Shown piece by piece: positions 44,306 to 64,000 of a DNA stretch of 64,000 bases. This stretch comes from Amphiduros pacificus. Lineage: Eukaryota > Annelida > Polychaeta > Phyllodocida > Hesionidae. The notes beneath the pieces were generated by a model, which had not been told where the DNA came from, did no database searches, and saw only the letters and a program-made list of their open reading frames with translations. How positions within the stretch are numbered: the first letter of the stretch is position 1; every line of letters begins with the position of its first letter. Made by a program: the position numbers and the translations under genes. Where the stretch lies: positions 45,271,725-45,335,724 of the forward strand of contig OX439003.1 of NCBI GenBank assembly GCA_949316495.1. The letters are read 5' to 3'.

Positions 44306-46527
44306 CTTGTATTCAGCATGTTGATGGGCATTGTATCAGTCAGAGAAATGTCTGACACCTCATCTTTTTTGGGGGGCTTTTGATGTCAAAAAGTTTGAAT
44401 AGAAATGTTTGCATGTACATAAAACCCTATTGTTTAAAAGTTTTTAATAAGACACTTCACTGGATTTGGAGGAAATCAGTTTTGGTATACAGCTTGAAAC
44501 TCTTACGTCACATATGAACTGCGCATGCCCCGCCATATTGAAGTCACATCGCACATGGTGAAAACTGCAAATAGGAGGGGGCGGTCATACGGGCACTTTC
44601 ACACATACGGGGCTTTCACACCCAGGCAACCACAATAGGCGTTGAAAACAAATCCCTGTCAGCTATTGAAATAGTACAGTCAAATTGAACCCCAATATGA
44701 AGATTACATCTTTAAAGTTATTATCTTTTTAATGCTTTCTACGTTTGAAAAAAAAAATTCAATTCTATATGTTCTGATGATCAAATCGCTCAAATAGAAG
44801 CCCAATATTAAGATTTCACCTTTGTTTTCTGTGTAAAGTCATTATTCTCCATATTTCCAATGTTTGCAAATAACAATTCAATTCTTTATGTTCTGATGTG
44901 CGTATCGCTCAAATAGAAGCCTAATATGAAGATTTCACACATGGTTTCTGTATAAAGTCATTATTCTTTATTTTGACATTGGTGTGAAAAACGCCAAAAT
45001 GCCAATTATCAGCATTCACAGTATTGCTCTTCAAAATCCTTGTGTTCAAAGTCAAACCTGTGATCAAAGAGCATTCCGTCATTGTTTCCATAGCTTTGAG
45101 TCATGTCTTCCCTTTATGAGAGAAATGCTTTCACACGCATAATATATTTTCACACAAGTATGATATTTTTCACTTTATTGACAATATTAAGTATACATCA
45201 CTGATCACAATTAGTTGTTACAATACTTGGACTCATATTACATAAAATAGCACAGGCTCTCTCATTGAGCTGTGTTGACTGGGAAGCTGCGATAAGAAAT
45301 ACCAAAACCTTTAGTTTTAATGTAGGTGTTCCCTCATCCAAATGCCACACAGTTCTTTCCACCACTTTTGTAACTTTTACTTGACATTGCTTGTTGCTTG
45401 CAGAATAGATAATAATACAAAGTAACAAGATTACAAGGAATTTATAATAAAAATATGGGCAATACTTGTTCCCATAGCAATTTTTTTTCTATTGGATACC
45501 AGATGAGCAAGTCTTTTTCTATTGGATATTCATGTTTAACTCTTGATTTGTATTTTTTGTGGTAGAAATTAGAAAACTGATAAGGGCATTGTATGTATTT
45601 TAAAATATAGATATTATTGGGAAAAAAAGTGTGCAAAAAGATGCATTTTTGGTGAAGATATGCCATAAAATATAAATCTTTTGTACAGAGATTGGTTTCA
45701 CCTCCAAGGTTTCACCATGGCGGCCATGTCTGATCATTATGACACCTGGTGGCCATCAGCGGAACTAATGGTGGGCGATAATATAAGTAAGCCTAGTGTG
45801 CTGTATATTGGTAGGAATTATAGTCAAAATAACCGCAATACCAAGTGGACCGCGCTATTGAACTGTCACGTTGAACCACAGTCAAGCTGCTCAGTCTGGG
45901 CAATTTATCAATGTACATTACCTACAGTTGTAAATTAGAGAATATGTGAACCTTAACTTTGCTTAGAAGTGCATTTTATTTACGTTTTGGAAGATTAAAA
46001 TGGCCGCCAAACTTGAATGAGTAGGTCTAAATTTGGGCCTGGCTGAAAAGTGAGAATATTCACGGAATTATATGCTGGACAGTAGATCTAATTTTGGCAG
46101 AAAGTAGCTTATTAATATTAAGATTGGCAGATGACACTTTTAGATAATTTACATTGATAAAATATCCAGTGATGATGTGCACCACGGTCCAATGTGTCAG
46201 TTCAATAGCGCGGTCCACTTGGGATCGTGGTTATTTTGACCAGGTACCATTGGTAGGCCCAAAAATGGATGTTGAAGGGGGTGTTCAATTAAACAAATTT
46301 CACATTTATATCATTTGGTCTATCTTCTTATTTAAATGACTATAAGATTTTTCAGCACGAATGTGCAATAAAAGTATTAAACACTAGTACAGAGAAGAGA
46401 CTGGCAAGAACCCCATTTTGACAAATGTAAAACCCTGGAACTGCCATTAATGCTTTTGCGCAATGCTCCTTTGTGACGTCACACTCTTCACAGACCACTT
46501 TGAGTTGAACGCGCCAAATGCAACAAG
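44306..46527. mobile_element. TIR element X, long copy with internal insertion
   Basis: It is flanked by perfect 13-bp direct repeats CTAACACTAACAG (44293-44305 and 46528-46540). The ends are CTTGTATTCAGC and CTTGTTGCATTTGG (complement), similar to the 8244-8772 copy. The arms 44306-44482 and about 46253-46527 align, in reverse, with the whole short copy. The middle ~1.77 kb is therefore an insertion or a longer form. The middle holds a ~120-bp tandem repeat (about 44690-44985), a block shared with the TYMS intron element (45020-45145) and a 45-bp inverted repeat (45824-45869 and 46194-46241). It lies between RPS16 and TYMS. Confidence 0.8.
45824..46241. repeat. Inverted repeat, possible MITE within element X
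   Basis: GTCAAAATAACC..AA.CCAAGTGG and ACCGCGCTATTGAACTG at 45824-45868 appear inverted at 46195-46241. Arms are about 45 bp and the spacing about 325 bp. The outer word GTCAAAATAACC could be a TIR. Confidence 0.6.
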
Positions 46528-47000
46528 CTAACACTAACAGGCTTAATAGTTACCGTCTTGCATTTTTCACTCACGTTTGTTTTGCTTTTACCTAGTGGTA
46601 AATTAGGACTCAAACTTCTATTACAATGCCCCATTGAACACTTGCAAATGTATCACCAGCAAAAATTTAGAAAAATATATGTATTGACCATGGTTTTTTT
46701 TTTTAATCATCATATAGCAAAAAATATTCATATATCGAAAAGCAAAGTATGAAGTGAAGTTGATCATTGAAATTTCTCACCAGTCTCAGTTAAAGCGCCA
46801 CCCATCTTGACTCGATAAGAAAGAATATAACATGGAAATACGGGAAAGAGCAACAAAGCCTAAAATATAGTCCCTATATTTGATATGCATGAATAGAAAT
46901 GCAAATTTATGGTGGCCCTTTCTTGAATTTATGTAACTGCTTGAACACAAACAAAATAATGTGATTATTTTTATTGCAGATATTAGCATTAAGCTGTTGA

Positions 47001-56146
<9,146 letters not shown>

Positions 56147-56483
56147 GATGTTAATTAGCACAGGTGTTGCCTTTAATATGGGAGTCTGGCATATGATCAA
56201 TGCAACTTTAATATTCACCAATCTATGTTCAAAGGGATTTCTTCTGAATCTCACCTGAAAAGGAATGGGTTTATTTATCAGGTATAATCTTTTTGGGTTT
56301 CATGCCTTTCTGTATTACAATATATTTCCATAAAATTATAACTATTTCCCTTTGAAATTTGCTGTGGTGACAAAGTTACCTGAGATTAGAATTGTTGACA
56401 GTTCTAAGAAATAATAATTGAAGAAATAGAATCAGTTAATTTATCATTCTTGTGTACCAGAAGTGCTTTAATTCCAGTTTTGA

Positions 56484-56499
56484 AAATAAAGTAAAATAA
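56484..56499 (+). terminator. TYMS polyadenylation signals
   Basis: Two AATAAA hexamers (56484-56489 and 56494-56499), about 340 bases past the stop codon, are the best 3' end candidates. Confidence 0.6.
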
Positions 56500-56509
56500 A
56501 ATATTCTCA

Positions 56510-57640
56510 TAAAATATATTGTACAGTTGTTGATGGATTTCTTAGATTATGGCATTTTTATTTAGCCTTACATAGTTAATAGTTAATTTTACATAGTTAT
56601 TAGACACTTACAAATTCCAACTTTCAGTCATGACTATTCATGTGGTGGATGGAGACGGGCTTTAAATACCAAAACCTTGTTCTGTTTCTCCTCCTTGGCC
56701 ATTACTCGTGCTAATTGTTATCATCTCTGACATATCTGTCCATTATATTTTGATTTGAATATTTTAAAAAATAGAGCTCAAAATAATGTCTCTTTCATGA
56801 GAAACATAGAAATCATCTTTAAAACCAACTTTTTTGCTTATAATGCGATGACTGCCGCCATAATGATGGGTGACTTTTTTAAGGTCATCCACACCCATTC
56901 CTTCAAATTATTTTTAATCCGACAACTGAAGAACTCAATGAATTTTTTCATATTTTGGATGAGTTCCACGGATGGTGACCTTGGTAACTTTCCAATGTCC
57001 TAAACACCTGGAAGAATTGTCAATAGCAGATATTTATATTACATTTATTGCATATGTGCAATGCTTTTTTTTCAAACCATAATTCTGTAAATGTAAGTAT
57101 TTAGCGCACTGTACCAAATAATTTCTTGAAACTATCCAGCAACCAGTGTTAGTACTTGAACCATTATGGACTGGAAATTTATTCCACTTAAGGCCACTCT
57201 TCCAAATAATTCACATGATGAAAACATTTTCTGTTTTGTTATATCTTTGCTTTATTCATCAAAGCAGTTGCCACTTTTTCACAAACCTTTCATTCCAATA
57301 TTTCATTTTTATAATTTGCATAATAAGTAACAGAAGCAGATAGATGCTATTTAACATTAAGTTTATTCAAACAGTTTTTTTTATTTCAATGGCATTTTAC
57401 TTCAATATACAATAGCCAAATTCCATGACCCACACATTGATCTTGTTATTATTTACGATGCCATCTTTATTTTAAGGGTTTCCTTTAAGGGTATACATGT
57501 CAGGTACATTGGTAGCTTATAAAAAAAAATATAGATTACTTGAATATTTAAGAATGTAAAACCAATTGCAGTGTGCCCTGCAAAATTCAAAGTAAAGTAT
57601 GCATGATTGTGTTGGCATACAAGTAATTTTTAAAGTCCCC
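56510..57640. other. Intergenic, no feature recognised
   Basis: AT-rich, with only short, unremarkable frames. Confidence 0.4.
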
Positions 57641-57651
57641 CCCTCATTGCC

Positions 57652-57713
57652 TGCCATAGCCAATCAGTTGTCCATCTTTTATTGCCATAGCCAATCAGTT
57701 GTCCATCTTTTAT
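57652..57713 (+). repeat. Perfect 31-bp tandem duplication
   Basis: The 31-bp unit beginning TGCCATAGCCAATCAGTTG and ending TCTTTTAT occurs at 57652-57682 and 57683-57713 without a mismatch. Each copy holds a CCAAT word, but there is no gene start nearby. Confidence 0.9.
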
Positions 57714-57778
57714 TGTTTCTTGTGAAATTGTTCTTGTACATATTGCAATCAAACATTCAACAATGCACCCTCCAAAGC

Positions 57779-57975
57779 TGGACTTCTCTATCATATCAGT
57801 CCCTGCCACCAAAGCTGTTTTGTACCAGCAGTTGTACTCGTTGGCCAGTTTATGTGTCAGACACCTGATTACATTTTATGACCTGAAGTTGGTGAATCCA
57901 GATTTGATGATACTTTTGTGAGCAAGGCAAGTATTTATGACTCCGGGGAATTCCAAAATTAACTCAAATATTCAA
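57779..57975 (+). repeat. Dispersed repeat, copy 2
   Basis: Diverged copy of 7176-7412, same orientation; see that entry for the shared stretches. Confidence 0.6.
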
Positions 57976-58699
57976 GTAATTGTAACCAGTCTGAAAACAC
58001 ATTAAAGCTTTCATGAAATCAGATTTTCAAGCACTTTTCTTTACATAATATTAATGTTTATACCCTAAACTTTACAATCAATTATTACCCATTTTTCCCC
58101 TGCATTAATAGTAAAGATAAGTAAAGTTTTGCTAACTGCAGGAACCTTCAGATTGGGGCACTGGAGTGATCTGGCTTACAGAGGCCTGTTTTTCCATTGG
58201 TGTTTGTCTTGGTATAGGCCTTGGTACACTCTTACAGAACACAAATGCTTGTGGTGGTCACAGAGTACTGCACAGTGCTTGCCACTTTCGACAAAAGACA
58301 TTAATCATGGCAGGTGTATTTTGGTTGATTTCAGTGAGATTGTTTGTATCACAGTTTTGTGACCACTTATCATTTAAACATACCTCACAATATTTATCAA
58401 ATTGTCTAAAAACTGATTTCATGAAAACTTTAATTAAATTATTTTTACAAAATAAAGATTTTGTGAACTTATATATAAATATGATTATTTCTTCCTGTAT
58501 GCAGGAAAACTGGAATTTTGCAGGGAAAAATAAAGCTTCTCAGAAAAAGCTATAAAATATTGAAAATTGCTTGACACTCTACATTTGTCTTTTTTCAGTT
58601 ATAATTGCTATCATTTTTTGTCACATGTTATATTCTTTATATAATTCAATAATGGCATATGATCACCTGGATCTTTCTTGGTTTATAAAGATCTGGCTG

Positions 58700-59622
58700 T
58701 GCTATCCTGTAATTGGCATGTACCTCGCCTTTTTTATTTAGCTGTGTTATCAGTGCTACCACTGACATGTACCTGGCCTACATAGATTTAGCTATAGAAT
58801 CAGTGTTATATAGCTGTGACATGTACCTGGCCTACATAGATTTAGCTATAGAATCAGTGTCATATAGCTGTGACATGTACCTGGCCTACAAAGATTTAGC
58901 TTTAGAATCAGTGTTATATAGCTGTGACATGTACCTGGCCTACATATATTTAGCTATAGAATCAGTGTCATATAGCTGTGACATGTACCTGGCCTACATA
59001 GATTTAGCTATAAAATCAATGTTATATAGCTGTGACATGTACCTGGCCTACATAGATTTAGCTATAAAATCAATGTTATATAGCTGTGACATGTACCTGG
59101 TCTATATAGATTTAGCTATAAAATCAGTGTTATATAGCTGTGACATGTACCTGGTCTATACAGATTTAGACATACGATCAGTGTTTTGTCACTGTGACAT
59201 GTACCTGGTCTATACAGATTTAGACATACGATCAGTGTTTTGTCACTGTGACATGTACCTGGTCTATATAGATTTTGCTATACAATCAGTGTTATATAGC
59301 TGTGACATGCACCTGGTCTATACAGATTTAGCTGTACAATCCGTGTTATGTCACTGTGACATGTACCTGGTCTATATAGATTTCGCTATACAATCAGTGT
59401 TATATAGCTGCAACATGTACCTGGCCTAGAGACTTAACTATGCTATCAGTGTTATGTCACTGTGGCGAACTTGGCCTAGAGATTTAGCTGAGCTATCAGA
59501 GTTATGTCACTGTGGTGAACTTGGCCTAGAGATTTAGCTGAGCTATCAGAGTTTTGTCACTGTGACGATCTTGGCCTAGAGATTTAGCTGAGCTATCAGT
59601 GTTAAGATACTGTGACATGTAC
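58700..59622 (+). repeat. 54-bp minisatellite with an accidental or real 18-residue-repeat frame
   Basis: The unit GACATGTACCTGGCCTACAT (first 20 bases of 54) repeats twelve times at full length, with degenerate units before and after. After 59410 the period shifts to about 50 bp (AACTTGGCCTAGAGATTTAG) and the frame is lost. Because 54 is divisible by three, a 238-codon frame (58713-59429) stays open and would encode twelve repeats of DMYLAYIDLAIESVLYSC type. No start context, splice sites or protein family support translation. Confidence 0.9.
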
Positions 59623-59639
59623 TAAGCACTCTTATTCTT

Positions 59640-60710
59640 TCTCTCTACATTTAGTTATGTCAACAAAGGGGCCAGAATTTCACCCATTCTGGACTGACTG
59701 AGTGCAATCTTTGGTTTATTTCTCTTTTATGTCACTGATAAGTGGAATGTGGGAGCAGATACTACATGTATGTAGTGTTGTATAGGTTAAGAGTAAAATA
59801 TTACTGAATCAGGAATTGATAATATAAGCATTGCAACTTATCCTCTTCCCATCAATCTCATTATGACAACCCACTTTAGCTGCCCTGAAATTCTATTGCA
59901 GCCCTACTTCAAATCAAGAGAAATCTATTTTTCTTTCAGCTTAGATTTAGTTCATTTGATTTTAAATATCCATTATTTTGTGTACACACAAGTATGTGGC
60001 ATGCCCACAGCAGCCCTGGATATCTGGCTTAAATCAGTAATAAAATAAGACATGAGGGGTCCATACCATTTCATTTCCAACTTGTCTTTGACAATCCACT
60101 TTCCTCCTCAAGACAAATATGAATGTTTTGGGAAGCATATCAACTTGATCAATGCAATAATACTGATAAAGGTTCAAACCATGCCCACCGTTAAAAGGAA
60201 GCAAATTTCCATTTTTTACCTGTTCCTATATTTATTAAATAATTTCCATGTATTTGGCAGTGCCCAAGAAATAATTAATCATCTCTTTTGCTTCGGTTTC
60301 TTGTATGGCCCTGAATTGATTAAAATGTCATATATTTTAAAGAAAACAAATCAGATTGAGCAGAAATGTTTGCATACTGTAACTTCTCAGAAATAAGGTA
60401 TGCATATATCTTTGATATATAACAGATTCATTCTACCACAGATACAGTTTGCTCTCACACTTCACAGGCATCATGTTTTTTTTATAATCATTTGGATGTA
60501 TTACATATTAGATGCGACACTATGATTGCTTGCTTTGCCATTCACAGCTCAATCACATGCTTATTATGACAAAATTGTCTTTCTGGTAGCACATTTCTCA
60601 TAGCACCATCCATTCTTATCCTCCATCTGCACCCATCTACCCTCCTCACATGGTAGGTTCACTACTCGCATGAGGCCTGAAAGAGTCCATCCCAAGGGGG
60701 GAGGGGAAAT
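59640..60710. other. Interval between minisatellite and ILRUN
   Basis: No gene recognised. The right part probably contains the ILRUN 3' UTR on the minus strand. Confidence 0.4.
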
Positions 60711-60715
60711 GGGTG

Positions 60716-62654
60716 CTATGACATGTCAGAGTCCATTTCAGACTGTGTCGTTGGTGTTTGTTGATGTGTGGCATCCTGAGATGAAACTTCAGAGCTCTGA
60801 AAAGAAGGATATCAATAACAGTTATAACAGTTTAACCAGAGTTTACATAATTTTCAACATAAAAGTAAAGGACTTTTAAGAAAGATGTTTGCTTCTGTTT
60901 CCCAAAAGGATCCATTCTACTGTTACCAGAATCCATGTTACTGTGACAAAAAAGTTTATGCTATTATGAAAGTGGAGCCATGTGAGTGCAACAACAAAAA
61001 TTCCATTAATTTGTCCCAGGTTTTATTTTATTATTGCTATTTATCAATCACTGAAGCAGAATCACAATCCTTTAATGGGTGTGCATCTTTGTCATACTCA
61101 CAGGGAACAAAGTTGTTCTCACATTGGAGGAGGGGCATATAGCTGTGTGAGATGTGTTTGCCTCAAGTGGAGAGTTTGGCATGCTGCCAGGCTGGGCAAT
61201 CATTGACAAAGATGGAGACCCAAATGGTGCAAGCGAGTTTGTCTCTAACTTTCTTGGGGAAGAAAACGGGTTATCCGGTGTTGTTCGCTGCTGCGGACTT
61301 TGTTGTGACAGTTCAGCACCAAAATTACTAAGCTGCTGAGTGACACCTAATAAACCATTCTCTTCCACTGTTAATATAACCCAGATAATCTCTGAAAAAG
61401 AGAAAAACATTCATATTATAAAATTAACAGTTAGGCTTATTTCTACTTAATGTATATTTGGAACAATTTGAATACATTTAAGGTTGACAATTCTTGCTGG
61501 TATGTGGCTTCTTTATTCACAATTATTGAGTTTAAATGGTTCTAAGAGGTTGGATCACATGACCTAAAATGAAGGTTAAAGTCAAAATGAGTTCATCATT
61601 TTTAGACCTTTATAACAGGCTTCTAACATTTTTCTGAGGGGGAAATAAGGTGGTAACATGAAATATGATAATTGTAAATCCACTTTGAAAATACAGGTGT
61701 TATTTTAAAGCATTGTACAAAAGTCAAAAACAGTTAAGTTTATGTTTCACAGAGTTACTGATTGCCAGATATTTACTTAGATGTCTGCCACATAGTAACT
61801 TAACTCTTGTTGAGAGTAACAGCTAGCAGAACAATAATGTCCTCTGAATGCTGAGGTAACTGACCTCCAAAGAACAGTCCTGTAGGCGTGCTCATTCTCC
61901 ACTGTCCAGAGAAGATGCCTGTGGTGGTAGGACTGCCCATCTCTATGCTGACATCCGTTATTTCTCCTGGGTTCAGGGCATCTACTAGCACGCGTTCCTG
62001 GTGACCAAACTGTTCCCCACCAAGGAACTTGAGGCTGCATGCAGGTGGCCATTTCTCGTCCCCTGTAACATCCAAAATACCATTTGAATTCCACATAATG
62101 ATATTAAACTTGTACCAGACTAAATTGTTCCAAAATGTTTACATCAAATTTGTGTCCTGATCAATGCATCATGATTCAGCCTGATCACTTTTCTACCAAG
62201 AAAAGTAATGAAAGACTTTAATTCTTTTGCTTTTTTCCTCTTTGAAGTCTACAAGAACACATTTTTGGGGGTAAATTCACAGATGAAAATCAGTATTTGG
62301 TTCTGTGAAAGAATAAAAAAATAAGATTGCAAGGAATCATTTGTTTTCAAAATATTACAAATGTCTTCATATAACTGATTATTTATGTTAAAAGCATAAG
62401 TGATTGAAGTCTCAGGAACAACTGAGCCTCACATGTCTCACACCTAGAAGAGCAATGTTTCCCAAATATACAATCTAGAATGTACACTGTGTTACTAACC
62501 TATATTTTGTATTCTCCATGTCTTAACAAATCTTGTTTTAGGGGGCACAGATTCTCCCTCTCCTATGGTTATATCTCTGACAAATGCCATACATGGCACT
62601 TTGACATTTGGCTGTTCATAATCATAATATGAGCATATTGCTGCTTGCAGATTC
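60716..62654 (-). CDS. ILRUN: ILRUN (C6orf106 homolog), four 3' coding exons; 5' end outside
   Basis: A UBA-like/NBR1-like (FW) domain protein that in mammals inhibits p300/CBP-dependent transcription and interferon/TNF responses. Exons: 62500-62654, 61865-62062, 61102-61391, 60716-60796, with consistent phases. Blocks: NLQAAICSYYDYEQPNVKVP (end of the UBA-like part), DITIGEGESVPPKTRFVKTW, WPPACSLKFLGGEQFGH, LNPGEITDVSIEM, GQWRMSTPTGLFFG, IIWVILTVEENGLLGVTQQL; these follow the human protein closely. The tail is low-complexity Ser/Pro/Gln ending SEMDSDMS. The last exon is chosen by a GTGAGT donor, a pyrimidine-rich acceptor and an open phase-0 join. Without it, exon 4 would read 9 more codons to a stop at 61072. 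The first exon (UBA-like helix) is not in the window. Confidence 0.92.
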
Positions 62655-62659
62655 CTGAA

Positions 62660-63190
62660 ACAGAAACAATGCATGTATCATATACCAGCACAATTTCAAA
62701 ATAAAATATAAATATTTCAACAACAAATATTGAGCTGAGCAAATCTATTTTAGCAACGAGGTATATCACCCAATATTCACACTATTCAGTTAACAATTGT
62801 ATTTTCCTCTCATTTGGGAGTCCAGGAAATTTTATGTGTATAATCATAGCAATTAAGTTTTGAACAGATTACTATTTCACATCAAACAATTGAAGTAACC
62901 ACAAAACCACTTTTGACACTGGAAATTGCCATCCCAGCTAATTTGAAAAATGGGAATGTCTCCGCCCATGTAAATCATATATGGATGGTGCTCACTGCTA
63001 CTAACCGAATTACCTACTAACCTACTCCATCAACATTAATGAATTTAATTATTAAACTTTCTGAGTTTTTAGCCATAACAGCATTATTTTCCTACAGCAG
63101 ACAGAGTACATTTTCCTCTCGCAGCTGCTCATCTTTGTATCAATTTGGTTGTAGAAATGATATGGGTACTGTCCCACTTCAGGTCACTGA
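62660..63190. other. ILRUN intron sequence, no feature recognised
   Basis: Non-coding. The ILRUN N-terminal exon was searched for and not found. Confidence 0.45.
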
Positions 63191-63198
63191 AGTGGTAA

Positions 63199-63482
63199 CA
63201 AGTGAAGTCGGCCCCTGAGTGAAGTCGGCCCCCGAGAGAAGTCGGCCCCTAGGAGAAGTCGGCCCCCACATTTAGGTGACTAGAATATCTAGTTACCGGA
63301 AGAAAATTAACGGCTACCGAGGGTCCCTAGGGTTAGTTAATGCCCTTTGGGTCAAATAGCCTTCTCGAAGGAGATTTCATGAGTTTTGAGCCGGTACAGA
63401 GTGCCTGGGGCCGGCTTCTCTTGGGGGCCGAGTTCACCTACCCACGGCGGGGCCGACTTCACTTGGGGGCCGACTTCACTTG
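63199..63482. mobile_element. MITE with iterated TIR motif
   Basis: The ends CAAGTGAAGTCGGCCCC (63199-63215) and GGGGCCGACTTCACTTG (63466-63482) are perfect 17-bp inverted repeats. Variants of GTGAAGTCGGCCCC follow three more times on the left (near 63219, 63238 and 63255). On the right, GGGGCCGACTTCACT-like copies occur near 63411, 63425 and 63450. It is about 284 bp, GC-rich and non-coding, and sits in the presumed first intron of ILRUN. Confidence 0.85.
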
Positions 63483-63555
63483 TATTCACTGAAGTTTTGG
63501 GTACTTTTTAACACTGACAGATGTAGTAAGTTTATTGTACAGTGTGGCCTGAAAC

Positions 63556-63768
63556 TTGGTACCCGCAAGACTATACATGCCAGATAGACACTGTTGCTTT
63601 ACCCTTTCGCTTCAGTATTGTGGGTCACTTGAGCAAAGAAGAATCAAGCACAAGAGATGGCAATGGTATCTTGGTGCATCAACCTTGCAAGTGCAAACTA
63701 CTCTGAGTCTCTGGCATCAATATTTTGCTTGTGCTTTCAAGACAGCTGGAGATAAAATTATATTTTAA
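63556..63768 (+). pseudogene. Unrecognised open frame, member of a dispersed repeat
   Basis: Seventy codons (MPDRHCCFTLSLQYCG, RRIKHKRWQWYLG, LWHQYFACAFKTAGDK). The nucleotide sequence matches 20-60 and 681-720 in part. I do not recognise the protein. It lies within a presumed ILRUN intron on the opposite strand, so a repeat-derived fragment is more likely than a host gene. Confidence 0.35.
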
Positions 63769-64000
63769 AATAAAGTAATCTGCATACTTTAATGTACCAA
63801 CAATAATAACTGTACATTATCAGCCACTGTCAAGCATATTTGACAAAGAAAAATATTATGCAACCCATCATGACATTGCACCGTGGACTCTGAACAAATC
63901 AAAATGGCTTCGTCATTTGACATCAACAAAAACAAAGTTGACCCAGTTTTGGAAGACAGCCAAGCTGTTTCTTGACAGTACAGTGTCCTATTCCATTCCT

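Noticed and set aside
45681-45938. 85-codon plus-strand frame with a strong ATG context (CACCATGGCGGCCATG) as TYMS exon 1
   Set aside because: The encoded sequence does not resemble a TYMS N-terminus, it lies inside a TIR element, and no phase-compatible donor into 48186 stands out.
63900-64000. MASSFDINKNKVDPVLEDSQ open start at the right edge as a gene start
   Set aside because: It closes within about 25 codons, and no splice donor or family could be recognised before the window ends.

Overview
This looks like AT-rich nuclear DNA from an invertebrate animal. Genes are split by GT-AG introns, transposable elements are dense, and tRNA-derived SINEs and several LINE clades are present. The RPS16, TYMS and ILRUN proteins are metazoan. 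The mix of I/Nimb-like LINEs, CR1/L2-like LINEs and SINEs with an AAAC tail fits a marine invertebrate (mollusc or other lophotrochozoan, or an invertebrate deuterostome). I cannot name the species.

Layout. 1-9.7 kb holds no host gene I can recognise; it carries short tandem repeats, LINE 3' ends, two SINEs, a terminal-inverted-repeat (TIR) element at 8.24-8.77 kb and an older inverted-word structure at 4.35-6.05 kb. 9.75-16.66 kb is one full-length I/Nimb-type LINE (LINE-A, minus strand) bounded by a 12-bp target-site duplication (TSD). It carries a SINE and internal tandem duplications. 16.97-25.83 kb is a tandemly duplicated gene fragment (transposase-like region plus a deubiquitinase-type Cys box). 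Its second copy was split by a 7.3-kb full-length CR1/L2-type LINE (LINE-B, plus strand), which itself took up a solo LTR and a short LINE-A copy. 25.9-30.1 kb is a second, minus-strand LINE-B, broken by an LTR fragment and by a third LINE type (LINE-D). 30.9-36.8 kb is a mosaic: a decayed element with NADAR-like and SGNH-hydrolase-like segments, split by a second LINE-A copy, then a LINE-C reverse transcriptase split by a MITE, then a SINE.

The right third is genic. RPS16 (ribosomal protein S16, minus, six coding exons) occupies 38.35-43.63 kb. TYMS (thymidylate synthase, plus, probably nine coding exons) occupies 47.0-56.15 kb. The 3' four coding exons of ILRUN (minus) occupy 60.7-62.65 kb, with the gene running off the right edge. 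RPS16 and TYMS are divergent and separated by a 2.2-kb TIR element. TYMS and ILRUN converge, separated by a 54-bp minisatellite.

The genes have unrelated housekeeping or regulatory roles and show no sign of working as a unit. The most unusual material is in the mobile elements: a LINE ORF1 ending in a KH domain, a NADAR/SGNH fossil, TIR elements with ~13-bp TSDs, and three TIR elements with different ends that share internal sequence blocks.
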